Assembly (NCBI GenBank): GCA_016714025.1
Contig: JADJOB010000002.1
Coordinates: forward strand, 727,501-791,500
DNA length: 64,000 bases
Reading direction: 5' to 3'
DNA from: Saprospiraceae bacterium
Lineage (GTDB): Bacteria; Bacteroidota; Bacteroidia; Chitinophagales; Saprospiraceae
The notes beneath the pieces were generated by a model, which was given only the letters and a program-made list of their open reading frames with translations, was not told the origin of the DNA and ran no database searches. Below, piece after piece: positions 33,375 to 42,224 of this stretch. The position numbers and the translations under genes are program-made. How positions within the stretch are numbered: position 1 is the stretch's first letter; each line of letters opens with the position of its first letter.

Positions 33375-34412
33375 ATGAAAACAAACATAAGCTGGGAAGC
33401 ACCATCCAATATTGCCATTGTAAAATATTGGGGTAAGCGAGAACAACAATTGCCGATTAATCCTTCGTTAAGTTTTACTTTAAATTATTGTAAAACAAAA
33501 ACAAGCATCCAATGGGAACAGCGCAACGGACAAGATCATTTGGATTTTGAATTTTTTTATGATGGCCAAAAGAAACCACGTTTTGAATATAAACTCAAAA
33601 CATTTTTCAACCAAGTTGAACTTCTTTATCCGGAATTCAAGTCAGTTTATTTAAACATTGATTCTATCAACAGCTTTCCACATTCTGCGGGGATTGCTTC
33701 TTCTGCATCGGCTATGGCTGCACTTGCACTGTGTGTCATGAGCATTGAAAATGAAATCAAAGGCTTTGTGATGCCGCAGGATGAATTTTTAAATAAAGCA
33801 TCTTATTTAGCTCGCTTAGGGTCTGGTTCTGCATGCAGGTCAGTGTATCCTTTTGCAGCAGCCTGGGGACAATCAATGCACTTGCCAGGAAGTTCAGATG
33901 AGTATGCAATTCCAATGGAAAATCACCTTCATGAAGAGTTCAAAACGTTACAGGATTATATTTTTATCGTAAGTCGTGCAGAGAAAAAAGTTTCTTCCAG
34001 TGCCGGACATCAATTGATGGAAAGACATCCTTATCGGGATGCACGTATTTATCAAGCGCATGAAAATTTTAATCAGTTATTATCGGTATTAAAAGCAGGA
34101 GACTGGCTTGCTTTTGCAAAAATTTGTGAAACGGAAGCATTGAGTTTACATGGATTGATGATGAGTTCAAATCCATCTTATATTTTATTAGAACCAGAAT
34201 CCATACACATCATCAATGAATTAAAATTATTTCAACAAGAATCTAAATTACCCATCACCTTTACAATTGATGCGGGTCCCAATATTCATGTATTATTTCC
34301 TGAGCGAATCAAAGAAGCAGTAGATGCATGGATTCAACAAAGTTTAAGCAGGTATTGGGAAGAAGAGCACATCATTTTTGATGAAGTTAGTCATCCCAAA
34401 TTTGGGGTTTAG
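33375..34412 (+). CDS. mvaD: Diphosphomevalonate decarboxylase
   Basis: A 345-residue GHMP-kinase-superfamily enzyme that converts mevalonate diphosphate to isopentenyl diphosphate with ATP. The family signature is clear: ISWEAPSNIAIVKYWGKREQQLPINPSLSFTL at the N-terminus, PHSAGIASSASAMAALAL as the phosphate-binding loop, and LARLGSGSACRSVYPFAAAWG around the catalytic region. The late FTIDAGPNIHVLF also fits. Its presence shows that this bacterium uses at least the lower mevalonate route. No other mevalonate genes are in the window. It is 2 nt after the DUF4294 gene. Confidence 0.95.
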   Translation: MKTNISWEAPSNIAIVKYWGKREQQLPINPSLSFTLNYCKTKTSIQWEQRNGQDHLDFEFFYDGQKKPRFEYKLKTFFNQVELLYPEFKSVYLNIDSINSFPHSAGIASSASAMAALALCVMSIENEIKGFVMPQDEFLNKASYLARLGSGSACRSVYPFAAAWGQSMHLPGSSDEYAIPMENHLHEEFKTLQDYIFIVSRAEKKVSSSAGHQLMERHPYRDARIYQAHENFNQLLSVLKAGDWLAFAKICETEALSLHGLMMSSNPSYILLEPESIHIINELKLFQQESKLPITFTIDAGPNIHVLFPERIKEAVDAWIQQSLSRYWEEEHIIFDEVSHPKFGV

Positions 34413-34436
34413 AATCACAAGCAAGTTTCTCTTTTT

Positions 34437-34488
34437 CCTTCCCCTTCCCAAACCCAGGGTTTAAACCCTGGGTTTGGGAAGGGGAAGG
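34437..34488. repeat. 52-bp perfect palindrome between convergent mvaD and murI
   Basis: Two 26-nt arms, 34437-34462 and 34463-34488, are exact reverse complements with no spacer. The centre reads CCCAGGGTTTAAACCCTGGG. Partial complementarity continues outward to about 34425 and 34498 with a two-base bulge. No run of T follows on either strand, so it is not a canonical intrinsic terminator, although a bidirectional stop is a plausible role. A related element lies at 57709-57768. Confidence 0.9.
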
Positions 34489-34501
34489 AAAGAGAAGTTC
34501 C

Positions 34502-35308
34502 TCACCAAATATTTTTTTGTTCCAGATTTACTTTTTCCGGATAGAACAGTTTGGTTGTCCGAAGAAAATTTTCAGAAAAATCGGATACATAGAACTGATC
34601 GCTGCCTGTTTTTTGATCACTTAGTAAATTTTGTTCAGCTAAGGCTGTTTTCAATGCAGCAGCGGTGACATCAGTAGAATCGAGCACCGGCATTTTGTTT
34701 TTAAAGAAATCTGTTATTTCCTGTCTAATTAGAGGATAGTGTGTGCAAGCAAGCAAGAGGGCATCAATATTATTTAAATGTGGGTCGCTCAAATAAGTTT
34801 CCAGGACCGAATGACTAATCGCATTGTTTACAAAGCCTTCTTCAATCATGGGTGCTAATAAAGGTGTGGCTAATGAATACAATTCGACAGATTTTTTTCG
34901 AACATGAAATTGTTTGTCGTAAACACCCGATTGAACGGTCGCGTGTGTTGCAATCAGTCCGACCCGATGGTAATCGTGTTGGCAACAATAGTCAACCAAA
35001 GGATCGACTACATTGACAAAGACTGCTTTGTCTTTAAAAAATTCCAATAAAACTTCGTAGGCAGCGGTTGAAGCAGAATTGCAAGCAACTACGATGGCTT
35101 TGCAATCATTTTCTAATAGAAACCGGCAGATTCGCAATGAATAATAGCGTATGGCATCGTGAGATTTTTCACCATAAGGTAAATGGGCTGTATCTCCAAA
35201 ATAAATAAAACGTTCGTTGGGTAAATTGTAATGAATAGCAGAAGCAACCGTAAGACCGCCGACTCCGGAATCGAATATTCCAACAGGCCGTCTGGCATTG
35301 CTATTCAC
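34502..35308 (-). CDS. murI: Glutamate racemase
   Basis: A 268-residue Asp/Glu racemase-superfamily enzyme that makes D-glutamate for peptidoglycan. Motifs are PVGIFDSGVGGLTV at the N-terminus, YFGDTAHLPYGEKS, catalytic C76 in IVVACNSASTA and second catalytic C188 in LLLACTHYPLI. The length is normal. It is followed upstream in transcription by two OmpH/Skp genes on the same strand (3 nt gap), an arrangement common in Bacteroidota, although there bamA usually precedes. Confidence 0.97.
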   Translation of the reverse strand: MNSNARRPVGIFDSGVGGLTVASAIHYNLPNERFIYFGDTAHLPYGEKSHDAIRYYSLRICRFLLENDCKAIVVACNSASTAAYEVLLEFFKDKAVFVNVVDPLVDYCCQHDYHRVGLIATHATVQSGVYDKQFHVRKKSVELYSLATPLLAPMIEEGFVNNAISHSVLETYLSDPHLNNIDALLLACTHYPLIRQEITDFFKNKMPVLDSTDVTAAALKTALAEQNLLSDQKTGSDQFYVSDFSENFLRTTKLFYPEKVNLEQKNIW

Positions 35309-35311
35309 AAA

Positions 35312-35821
35312 TCAGATTCCTAGTTTTAACTTAACGCTGGCTGTAACATCCATAGAGTCTGCAGCATAGAGTAGAATTCCTGTACTGGAATCAAAGATGT
35401 AAGTAAACTGACCTTCTGTTGCCACTTGTTTGATAGCATTATTTACTTTATCAATCAATGGTTGTAACAATTCTTGTCTTTTGGTAGCCAATTGTTTTTG
35501 AACCTCTTGCTCGTATTTGGACAATTCGCCTTCTTGTTCTTTTAACTTTTTCGCTTCTTCATCCAATGCTTTTGGGCTTATTTCACCGGATTGTTCACGA
35601 CGTTGGAGGTCTTTATATTTTCCTTCCAATTCCTGAACCATCATTTGGCCTTTTTTCTCCAATTGGGTCTGAAGTGCCTGTAAGTTGGCATCAGCTTGTT
35701 TGACTTCCGGCAATTCAGCCAAAAGGGCTTGTGAATTCAGATAACCAAATTTTTGAGCCTGGAGGCCAGTAAAACTGATCAAAAGGCTGAGCACTGATAA
35801 ATATAAAAGCTTGATATTCAT
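35312..35821 (-). CDS. OmpH/Skp family periplasmic chaperone
   Basis: A 169-residue exported protein (signal MNIKLLYLSVLSLLISFTGLQA) with the OmpH/Skp fold: a short beta start KFGYLNSQALLAELPEVKQA and a long charged coiled coil (LQTQLEKKGQMMVQELEGKYKDLQ, KKLKEQEGELSKYEQEVQKQ), finishing with FTYIFDSSTGILLYA. Skp-like proteins hold unfolded outer-membrane proteins in the periplasm. It follows a paralogue by 50 nt and is closely linked to murI. Confidence 0.92.
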   Translation of the reverse strand: MNIKLLYLSVLSLLISFTGLQAQKFGYLNSQALLAELPEVKQADANLQALQTQLEKKGQMMVQELEGKYKDLQRREQSGEISPKALDEEAKKLKEQEGELSKYEQEVQKQLATKRQELLQPLIDKVNNAIKQVATEGQFTYIFDSSTGILLYAADSMDVTASVKLKLGI

Positions 35822-35871
35822 TCGTTTAAAAATTTAGGAATGCAAAGATAGGACAGCGGAGCGGATCCTTA

Positions 35872-36396
35872 TTATTTCGATTTTAATTTTTTGATGATTG
35901 CTTCTGTCTTATCAAGGTCTTTACTGTAATAAATGATTCCTGCAGAGCCACTGGTATCAAACATCGCTTCCAAACCACTACCGGAGGCAAACTCCTGTAT
36001 AGCGGCATATACGCGATCCTGAATGGGACGCACGAGGTCTTGTCTTCTTCTGAAGAGTTCCCCTTCTTCTCCAAAGCGATCTTTTTGCAGCTTGCGTACT
36101 TCTTTTTCTTTATTGGTAATTTCCTCTTCTTTTTGTTTGCGTTGTTCTTCGGTCAACAAGACTTGTTCAGCCTGATATTTGTTATACATGGCTTTTATTT
36201 TATCGTATTCAATTGAGATCTCCTGTTTCCATCCGGCCGCTACCCGATCCAATTCATCCTGGGCTTTTTTGTAGTCGTCCAAATTATCCAATACCTTATT
36301 GACGTCAACAAGGGCAAAACGTTGGCTGGAAACGGTACTTTGGAACCCCAAAGCCACAAATAGCAAAAGAAACAGTCTGGAAATCATATTTTTCAT
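35872..36396 (-). CDS. OmpH/Skp family periplasmic chaperone (paralogue)
   Basis: A 174-residue exported paralogue of the adjacent gene (signal MISRLFLLLFVALGFQSTVSS). It has RFALVDVNKVLDNLDDYKKA followed by a long coiled coil (DKIKAMYNKYQAEQ, KQKEEEITNKEKEVRKLQKD) and ends with GLEAMFDTSGSAGIIYYSKDLD. Tandem Skp genes before murI are typical of the phylum. The upstream 250 bp contain no bamA. Expression from a promoter in this gap is expected but none was clear on the minus strand. Confidence 0.92.
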   Translation of the reverse strand: MKNMISRLFLLLFVALGFQSTVSSQRFALVDVNKVLDNLDDYKKAQDELDRVAAGWKQEISIEYDKIKAMYNKYQAEQVLLTEEQRKQKEEEITNKEKEVRKLQKDRFGEEGELFRRRQDLVRPIQDRVYAAIQEFASGSGLEAMFDTSGSAGIIYYSKDLDKTEAIIKKLKSK

Positions 36397-36584
36397 TTTA
36401 ATGCTTAGTTAAACGTGTTTGTATTTATAAAATTGCGTAAAAGTAAGGTTTTTGCCGCTTTGGCATGGCCTTGTTTTATACTCAAACTCTAATTTAATTC
36501 CTTTCGTTTCTTCAAATCCGTATTTAACCTAAACTTAACGGCAGGATAAGGAATTCTTTGCCTCAGGAATTTTGAGAGCTTTCC

Positions 36585-36615
36585 TTTGATTACAGTAAGA
36601 CAATTTGTATTTTTG
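36585..36615 (+). promoter_or_regulatory. Full Bacteroidota-type promoter, TTTG-N19-TATTTTTG
   Basis: TTTG at 36585-36588 and TATTTTTG at 36608-36615 are separated by exactly 19 nt, a complete match to the -33/-7 consensus (TTTG, 19-21 nt, TAnnTTTG). It lies 35 nt before the GTG start of the gene at 36651 and is the only complete -33/-7 pair recognised in this window. Confidence 0.65.
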
Positions 36616-36650
36616 ATTAGATATTCTTATAATAAACTAAAATCCATATT

Positions 36651-38090
36651 GTGAATAAAAATCTCCTGTTCCTTTTTATTGCAATTATTTTACAAGTTGA
36701 TTTTTTAATTGCACAATCACCTCGGTCGATTCACGCAAACAAATTTAGTAGCAATTTAAAAATACCAAGAACTAAAATTACAAGTTTTGCAAATTATTAC
36801 ATTCATGCTGATTTTAATAATTTAGAAAATAAAAAAGAATCACAAGTTGTGCCTAAAAGAAAATTGGATAGCATAATAAGCAGAGGAACAGGAATTCAAG
36901 ATATTCCTGAGAAAAAAACCTATACCTATAATGAGCATGGGAATGTATTGGAAATATCCGAATTTGAGTGGGATGCAAGTCAAAGTAGCTGGTTAAATCT
37001 TTTTAAAAATGAATTTACCTATGATCAAAACCAAAATTTAATTAATAGCATTAGTTACCAAGGTGATCAATTTAAATGGAATAAAATACTGAATGCAGAA
37101 TATATTTATAATTTAAGTAACCAATTGCAACAAGTTATAAGATTCAATTGGGATGATTCAAATTTAAAATGGATTTTTGATACCAGAGATACACTTAGCT
37201 ACAATCAAAAAAACCAAATCATTTTAGTTGAAAGTTATAAATGGAATGAAAATTCAAAAAATTGGATGATGCAATACAAAGCGATTGAAGAATATAATGC
37301 TTTTGATCAATTGATTCAGGAAACTGGCTTTGAATGGGAACAGAGTTCCAGACAATGGGTCAATTTGTTTCGATCTGAATGGACCTTTCATCCAAGTGGT
37401 AAGATATATCAGATCCTCTCATCACTTTGGGATGATTCAATTGGAGATTGGAGTTATCTTTCCAAAACAGAAGATATTTATAATGCATCTAATCAATTGG
37501 TCAATTTTCTCGATTACATTTTTGATGTAAATTCTAATCATTGGGTGGCAACTACTCGAACTGAATTTATTTATGATCCTAATGGTAATGTTATTTCTGA
37601 ATTATATTCAACTTATGATGACATTAAATTAAAATGGTCAGTTTTATTAAAATTGGAAAATACTTTTAATAACAATTTTAGTCTACAAGATTTGGTACTA
37701 CCATTTTCCGATGATTACAACTTGAATAATTTTCATCACATGTTGTTAAAAACGGCTTATTTTGATAATTCACAGGGAAACTTTGTTAATGATGCAAATG
37801 ATTTATTTTATTATTCACCCATCGATGTTGTAAAGACACAAAATGCAAATCATTTGGATTTTCAAATTTCTCCAAATCCGGCACATGATGTGGTAAAATT
37901 TAATTTCGGAAATGAATCGAATTCATATCAATTTGCTGTTTATTCAATAGACGGTCAACTGGTTCAATCAGATGAAATTAAAAACAACTGCATTCTAGAT
38001 ATTCATAAAATTCCAGCTGGAATTTATTTCTATCATATCAGGGATAATCATCAGGAACGAGCAACCGGAAAGCTAATCATACAGAAGTAA
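36651..38090 (+). CDS. Repeat-rich secreted protein with T9SS sorting domain
   Basis: A 479-residue exported protein from a GTG start (signal peptide LLFLFIAIILQVDFLIAQ). Residues 90-330 contain about seven degenerate repeats of ~40 residues, each with a W-D/N-D/N...W core followed by a Y-x-x-x-N-x-L turn, for example FEWDASQSSWLN, FNWDDSNLKWIF, YKWNENSKNWMM, FEWEQSSRQWVN and SLWDDSIGDWSY. These resemble YD/RHS-type beta repeats. The last 75 residues are a type A sorting domain (PNPAHDVVKFNF, GIYFYHIRDNHQE). The function is unknown. Confidence 0.85.
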   Translation: MNKNLLFLFIAIILQVDFLIAQSPRSIHANKFSSNLKIPRTKITSFANYYIHADFNNLENKKESQVVPKRKLDSIISRGTGIQDIPEKKTYTYNEHGNVLEISEFEWDASQSSWLNLFKNEFTYDQNQNLINSISYQGDQFKWNKILNAEYIYNLSNQLQQVIRFNWDDSNLKWIFDTRDTLSYNQKNQIILVESYKWNENSKNWMMQYKAIEEYNAFDQLIQETGFEWEQSSRQWVNLFRSEWTFHPSGKIYQILSSLWDDSIGDWSYLSKTEDIYNASNQLVNFLDYIFDVNSNHWVATTRTEFIYDPNGNVISELYSTYDDIKLKWSVLLKLENTFNNNFSLQDLVLPFSDDYNLNNFHHMLLKTAYFDNSQGNFVNDANDLFYYSPIDVVKTQNANHLDFQISPNPAHDVVKFNFGNESNSYQFAVYSIDGQLVQSDEIKNNCILDIHKIPAGIYFYHIRDNHQERATGKLIIQK

Positions 38091-38209
38091 GTAGGTATTC
38101 CTCAATCAATCGTACGGATACTAATAAATTGTTTTCAATCGGTTCGATCGTTTTGAATATTTTAAAAAACAGTAATAGCTATTTAAAGAGCTGACATTAT
38201 CTTTAGGCC

Positions 38210-39697
38210 ATGAATTCTGTTTACTTATTGGGAACTGGTGATTGCAGCATCCAGGATATTAAAATGATATTAGATGCAGATTTAATTCTGGACGTAGAAC
38301 CAGCTTTGAAGTTAAAGTTGCAGCAACAACGAACCAAACTGGAAGCAATTCTAGATGAAAGTGACCAAGCAATTTATGGAATTAATACAGGATTTGGAGC
38401 ACTTTGCAATACTATTATTGCAGATGACAAGCTTAATGAATTGCAATCAAATCTCGTGAGATCCCATGCCTGTGGTTTTGGAGCATTGGTCCCAATCCCC
38501 ACAGTTCGATTGATCTTATTATTGAAAATCATTTGTCTTTGTAAAGGATATTCTGCAGTTCGATGGGAGTTGATTGAATTTTTAATTCAGTTATTCAATC
38601 AAAAAATCACGCCGTTAATTCCTGAGATGGGTTCTTTAGGAGCTTCCGGAGATTTAGCACCTTTGGCACATCTTTCATTACCCTGTATCGGTGAAGGAAT
38701 TTTGAATTACGATTCAAACGAGTATTCAAGCTTTGATTTGTTGTCTAAACTAAACATTCCAATTCCATACCTAAGGGCAAAAGAAGGTTTGGCTTTATTA
38801 AATGGTACACAATATTCCCTGGCTTTATTGTTTGCTGCGTGGGATTCAGCTGAACGGTCTTATCACAACAGCAATTTAAATGTGGCCCTTTCTATGGAAG
38901 CATTTAATTGCAATTCAGGATTTTTGCATCCGAAGATTCATGAGATACGAAAACAAGCCGGACAGATTCATGCTGCCAATGAAATTTCAATTTGGTTGGA
39001 TGGCAGTGATCTTAATTCAAGAGATCAAAAATCAGTACAAGATCCATATTCTTTTAGATGTTCGCCACAGGTTCATGGTGCAAGTTATGATGCCATACGC
39101 TATTGTAAATCCATCATAGAAAATGAAATTAACAGCGTTACAGACAATCCGCTCATGCTTTCTGAAACTGAAATTGTATCGGGTGGAAATTTTCATGCAC
39201 AGCCCCTGGCACTGGCATCGGATTTTTTATGTTTAGCCGTTGCGGAATTAGCCAATATATCTGAACGGAGATTGTATCAATTAGTTTGTGGATTGCGCGG
39301 TCTGCCGGATTTTTTAACTTCAGAAGCTGGTTTAAATTCTGGCTATATGATCGTTCAGTATGCTGCCGCTGCTGCAGTCAGTTTAAATAAGCAGTATTGC
39401 AGTCCGTCATCAATCGATTCAATTATCAGTTCGAAAGGTCAGGAAGATCATGTAAGTATGGCAGCAAATGCTGGCATTCGATGTAATAAAGTTACGCAAC
39501 AAACTGAAATGGTTTTAGCAATGGAGTGGCTTACTGCAACGCGTGCGATGCATTTTAGACCACATTATAAAACAGGTGCTGCATTAAAAAATCTTATAGC
39601 AAAATTTCAGGAGATCGTCCCATTTCAAGCGGAAGATCATATTCCTTCCTTATATTATCAAAAGTCCATTGATTTTCTAAAAACCATAGCACATTAA
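38210..39697 (+). CDS. hutH: Aromatic amino acid ammonia-lyase (HAL-like)
   Basis: A 495-residue MIO-dependent lyase. The MIO triad A145-S146-G147 lies in GSLGASGDLAPLAH. Y56 in YGINTGFG and H86 in RSHACGFG match residues that favour histidine or tyrosine over phenylalanine as substrate. Conserved VQDPYSFRCSPQVHGA, SVTDNPL and the C-terminal QEDHVSMAANA segment confirm the family. No hutU, hutI or hutG is nearby, so a role in His degradation is not supported by context; Bacteroidota also use related lyases for pigment precursors. It precedes the PagL-like gene by 1 nt. Confidence 0.88.
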   Translation: MNSVYLLGTGDCSIQDIKMILDADLILDVEPALKLKLQQQRTKLEAILDESDQAIYGINTGFGALCNTIIADDKLNELQSNLVRSHACGFGALVPIPTVRLILLLKIICLCKGYSAVRWELIEFLIQLFNQKITPLIPEMGSLGASGDLAPLAHLSLPCIGEGILNYDSNEYSSFDLLSKLNIPIPYLRAKEGLALLNGTQYSLALLFAAWDSAERSYHNSNLNVALSMEAFNCNSGFLHPKIHEIRKQAGQIHAANEISIWLDGSDLNSRDQKSVQDPYSFRCSPQVHGASYDAIRYCKSIIENEINSVTDNPLMLSETEIVSGGNFHAQPLALASDFLCLAVAELANISERRLYQLVCGLRGLPDFLTSEAGLNSGYMIVQYAAAAAVSLNKQYCSPSSIDSIISSKGQEDHVSMAANAGIRCNKVTQQTEMVLAMEWLTATRAMHFRPHYKTGAALKNLIAKFQEIVPFQAEDHIPSLYYQKSIDFLKTIAH

Positions 39698-39698
39698 T

Positions 39699-40841
39699 TT
39701 GAAAATCGGTATTCTGTTTATTCATTGCATTTTAAGTTGTCAATTGATAGCGCAGGTTTCGAATTGGACTATTCAGGCAGCATACGTTCCGGGAAAATTA
39801 TCGAAACACACTGAAAAGATGTTGTATGATCCAAGAGGCATTGCAAATTTCGCAGAATTGGATTTCGTGTACCAAACACAAGGAAGTTTTACCTGGGAAC
39901 GTTATTATAAATTACCCAGATACGGTGTTTCAATGCGTTATCTGGATCTTGGAAAACCACATGAAATTTTAGGGAATGGTTTTTCAATTGCTCCTTATAT
40001 GGATTTTGGAATCCTGCAACACCAATCCTATTCTTTTCGTTTTATGATTGCTTGTGGATTGGCGTATTTGAATTTACCATATGACATCAAAACAAATTCT
40101 TTACAGACAGCGATAGGATCACATTGGAATAATCATACCAGTTTTCAAATCCGATTTGAACATACTCTGATGAAAAAACATGCTGTTTTTTTGGGTGTGA
40201 GTTTAAGTCATACCAGTAATGGAGCTTTTAAATCGCCCAATTTAGGATTGAATTATTTATCGGGAGTCATGGGGATTGGCTTGGAAACTCAAAAACAAAA
40301 GACGTATGAACGGCTTCAAAATATTCAGGTTTCAGAATCTGAAAAGGGAGCGGCTCATCTTTCATTTCAGTTGGAATGGGGAGCCACCTGGAAAGAAACA
40401 CGCATTCCCAATGGTCCGAAGTATTTGATCAATTTCTGGACCTCGGATATTGGATATCAATATACTAATTATAAATCCTGGCGGCTTGCAGTGGATATTG
40501 AAAACAATCATTTGGCTTCCTATTTTAGTGATTATACAGAATTAAGAAACAATAAGAAACAGGCAGCTAAAGATGGATTGCGTTTGAATGTGTACGGAGG
40601 TCATCAATGGTTGTTTGGCGGAATCAGTTTAAGTTTAAAAGCAGGATATCAGTTTCTAAGAAATATCAGTTTAGACGATTATCCCGTTGTAACTAAGCTG
40701 GATCTTTGTTATCTTGTGCCTTATGCGTTTCTAAATCGAGTCAAGCCCTATGTAGGAATAAGTTTGAAAACGCATTTTGGCACTGCAGAATATATTGGTG
40801 TTATGGCTGGTCTTCGATTGGATCGTTTTACAAAAAAATGA
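39699..40841 (+). CDS. Acyloxyacyl hydrolase family, lipid A 3-O-deacylase (PagL)-like
   Basis: A 380-residue outer-membrane-barrel protein starting at TTG 39699 with a signal peptide (MKIGILFIHCILSCQLIAQ). The catalytic motif HTSNG (H171, S173) lies in SLSHTSNGAFKSPNLGLNY, equivalent to the His-x-Ser-Asn-Gly dyad of PagL-type deacylases. A glycine/aromatic-rich series of strands continues to the C-terminus. PagL removes the 3-O-acyl chain of lipid A; the substrate here is inferred. The end overlaps the next start (ATGA), so the two genes are translationally coupled. Confidence 0.78.
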   Translation: MKIGILFIHCILSCQLIAQVSNWTIQAAYVPGKLSKHTEKMLYDPRGIANFAELDFVYQTQGSFTWERYYKLPRYGVSMRYLDLGKPHEILGNGFSIAPYMDFGILQHQSYSFRFMIACGLAYLNLPYDIKTNSLQTAIGSHWNNHTSFQIRFEHTLMKKHAVFLGVSLSHTSNGAFKSPNLGLNYLSGVMGIGLETQKQKTYERLQNIQVSESEKGAAHLSFQLEWGATWKETRIPNGPKYLINFWTSDIGYQYTNYKSWRLAVDIENNHLASYFSDYTELRNNKKQAAKDGLRLNVYGGHQWLFGGISLSLKAGYQFLRNISLDDYPVVTKLDLCYLVPYAFLNRVKPYVGISLKTHFGTAEYIGVMAGLRLDRFTKK

Positions 40842-41773
40842 AATTATTAAATATGAAATACCTGATTTTAGCTATGTTTTTGTTTTTGGAATTTAGTGCA
40901 TGTAAATCTTTGAAAAAAGGTTGGGATAATTTAAATTTATTTCCCGTCAGTCAGGATGTAGAATTGGGAAAACAGGTATATGGAGAGATTATAGCAAACG
41001 AAAAAGATTTTCCAAAATTGCCGGAAGCAGGAAATGAAGAATTGTATAAATACATCAATGCCATTGTACACAAAATACTTTTAACCGGCAAAGTAGATTA
41101 TGCCAAAGACTTTCCCTGGAAGATTACGATTATCAATGATGCTAAAACACAAAATGCGTTTGCAACACCGGGAGGTTATATTTTTATTTATACAGGATTA
41201 TTAAAATTTTTAGATTCAGAAGATCAACTTGCCGGAGTGCTGGGTCATGAAATTGCACATGCAGCCAACCGGCACAGCACCAAACAACTTACCAAGATTG
41301 TTGGTTTGCAGGTGTTGGCTGATGCCGCATTGGGAAATAAGGAGACGATCAAACAGGTAGCAACTGCATTAATAGGATTAAGTTTTAGCCGGGCTCACGA
41401 AACACAAGCAGATTCCATGTCTGTTATTTATTTATGCCCAACAGATTATAATGCCAATGGAGCATCTGGATTTTTCAAAAAAATAAAAGGACAAGATTCG
41501 CCACCAAGTTGGATGAGTACACATCCCAATCCTTCTAATCGAATTGAAGCAATTGATGGAAAACACAAAGCGATGGGTTGTAAGGGAAATCAAGCCTATG
41601 AAAAGGCATATGCCAAAATGAAGTTATTATTGGATAAAATTGAACCACCTATAGTACCGGAAGAAAAAACAATTCCGAACACGAATGCTAATTCTACAAA
41701 AAAGGAAAGTAAAACGCCACCACCGGATACCATCATACAAAACAAAAATAAAGTAATAGTCAAACCGAAATAA
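40838..41773 (+). CDS. M48 family metallopeptidase, lipoprotein
   Basis: A 311-residue protein starting at ATG 40838, overlapping the stop of the PagL-like gene. An N-terminal lipobox (FSAC, C22) anchors it. The zinc site is HEIAH (H137, E138, H141) in GVLGHEIAHAANRH, with the third ligand expected in RAHETQADSM. The architecture is that of BepA/LoiP/YcaL-like peptidases that inspect outer-membrane proteins. The C-terminal 60 residues are low-complexity and Pro/Lys/Thr-rich. Coupling to a deacylase suggests a joint outer-membrane role (inference). Confidence 0.9.
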   Translation: MKLLNMKYLILAMFLFLEFSACKSLKKGWDNLNLFPVSQDVELGKQVYGEIIANEKDFPKLPEAGNEELYKYINAIVHKILLTGKVDYAKDFPWKITIINDAKTQNAFATPGGYIFIYTGLLKFLDSEDQLAGVLGHEIAHAANRHSTKQLTKIVGLQVLADAALGNKETIKQVATALIGLSFSRAHETQADSMSVIYLCPTDYNANGASGFFKKIKGQDSPPSWMSTHPNPSNRIEAIDGKHKAMGCKGNQAYEKAYAKMKLLLDKIEPPIVPEEKTIPNTNANSTKKESKTPPPDTIIQNKNKVIVKPK

Positions 41774-41952
41774 AGTCTAACAGACTATTAGACTATTAGA
41801 CTATTAGTCTATAGGGAAGAAGCTTGAAGGAAAAATAGAATGGTTTAATTGTTAAATTTTAGATTGCAAGAAAACTACAATTTTTTGATTGTTCAATGAT
41901 CCGCTAGAAGTAAAAAGCTCCAGAATCCTAACAGTCTAATAGCCTAATAGCC
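41774..41952. repeat. Short word repeats, AGACTATT and CCTAATAG types
   Basis: Directly after the M48 stop there are four near-copies of AGACTATT (41784-41808), then AGTCTATAG with a GAAG...TGAAGG tail at 41805-41830 that matches the word at 1432-1458. After ~100 bp of unremarkable AT-rich DNA, AACAGTCTAATAGCCTAATAGCC leads into the 78-bp tandem repeats. Non-coding. Confidence 0.6.
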
Positions 41953-42208
41953 TAACAGCCCAACAGCCTCAAAATCAGTAGTCAGCAATTAGTAGTCAGT
42001 AGTCAAATTCCTCATATCAATTACCAACTAACAGCCCAACAGCCCTAAAATCAGTAGTCAGCAATTAGTAGTCAGTAGTCAAAAATTCCTCATATCAATT
42101 ACCAACTAACAGCCCAACAGCCCTAAAATCAGTAGTCAGCAATTAGTAGTCAGTAGTCAAAAATTCCTCATATCAATTACCAACTAACAGCCCAACAGTC
42201 CAATAGCC
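41953..42208. repeat. 78-bp tandem repeat, three copies plus a partial fourth
   Basis: Units begin at 41953, 42029, 42107 and (partial) 42185. Their lengths are 76, 78 and 78. The 76-bp first copy is shorter at two small indels. Each unit starts TAACAGCCCAACAGCC and carries CAGTAGTCAGCAATTAGTAG and AATTCCTCATATCAATTACC. Copies 2 and 3 are identical where compared. The array lies between the convergent M48 and SPFH genes. Confidence 0.9.
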
Positions 42209-42224
42209 ATCTTCTCAGCTTTCT

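Noticed and set aside
34437..34488. Canonical intrinsic terminator
   Set aside because: The stem is long and G/C-rich, but no T run follows on either strand; other roles are possible so it is listed as a palindromic repeat.
41953..42208. CRISPR array
   Set aside because: The repeated unit is 78 bp with no alternating unique spacers and no cas genes nearby; it is a simple tandem duplication.
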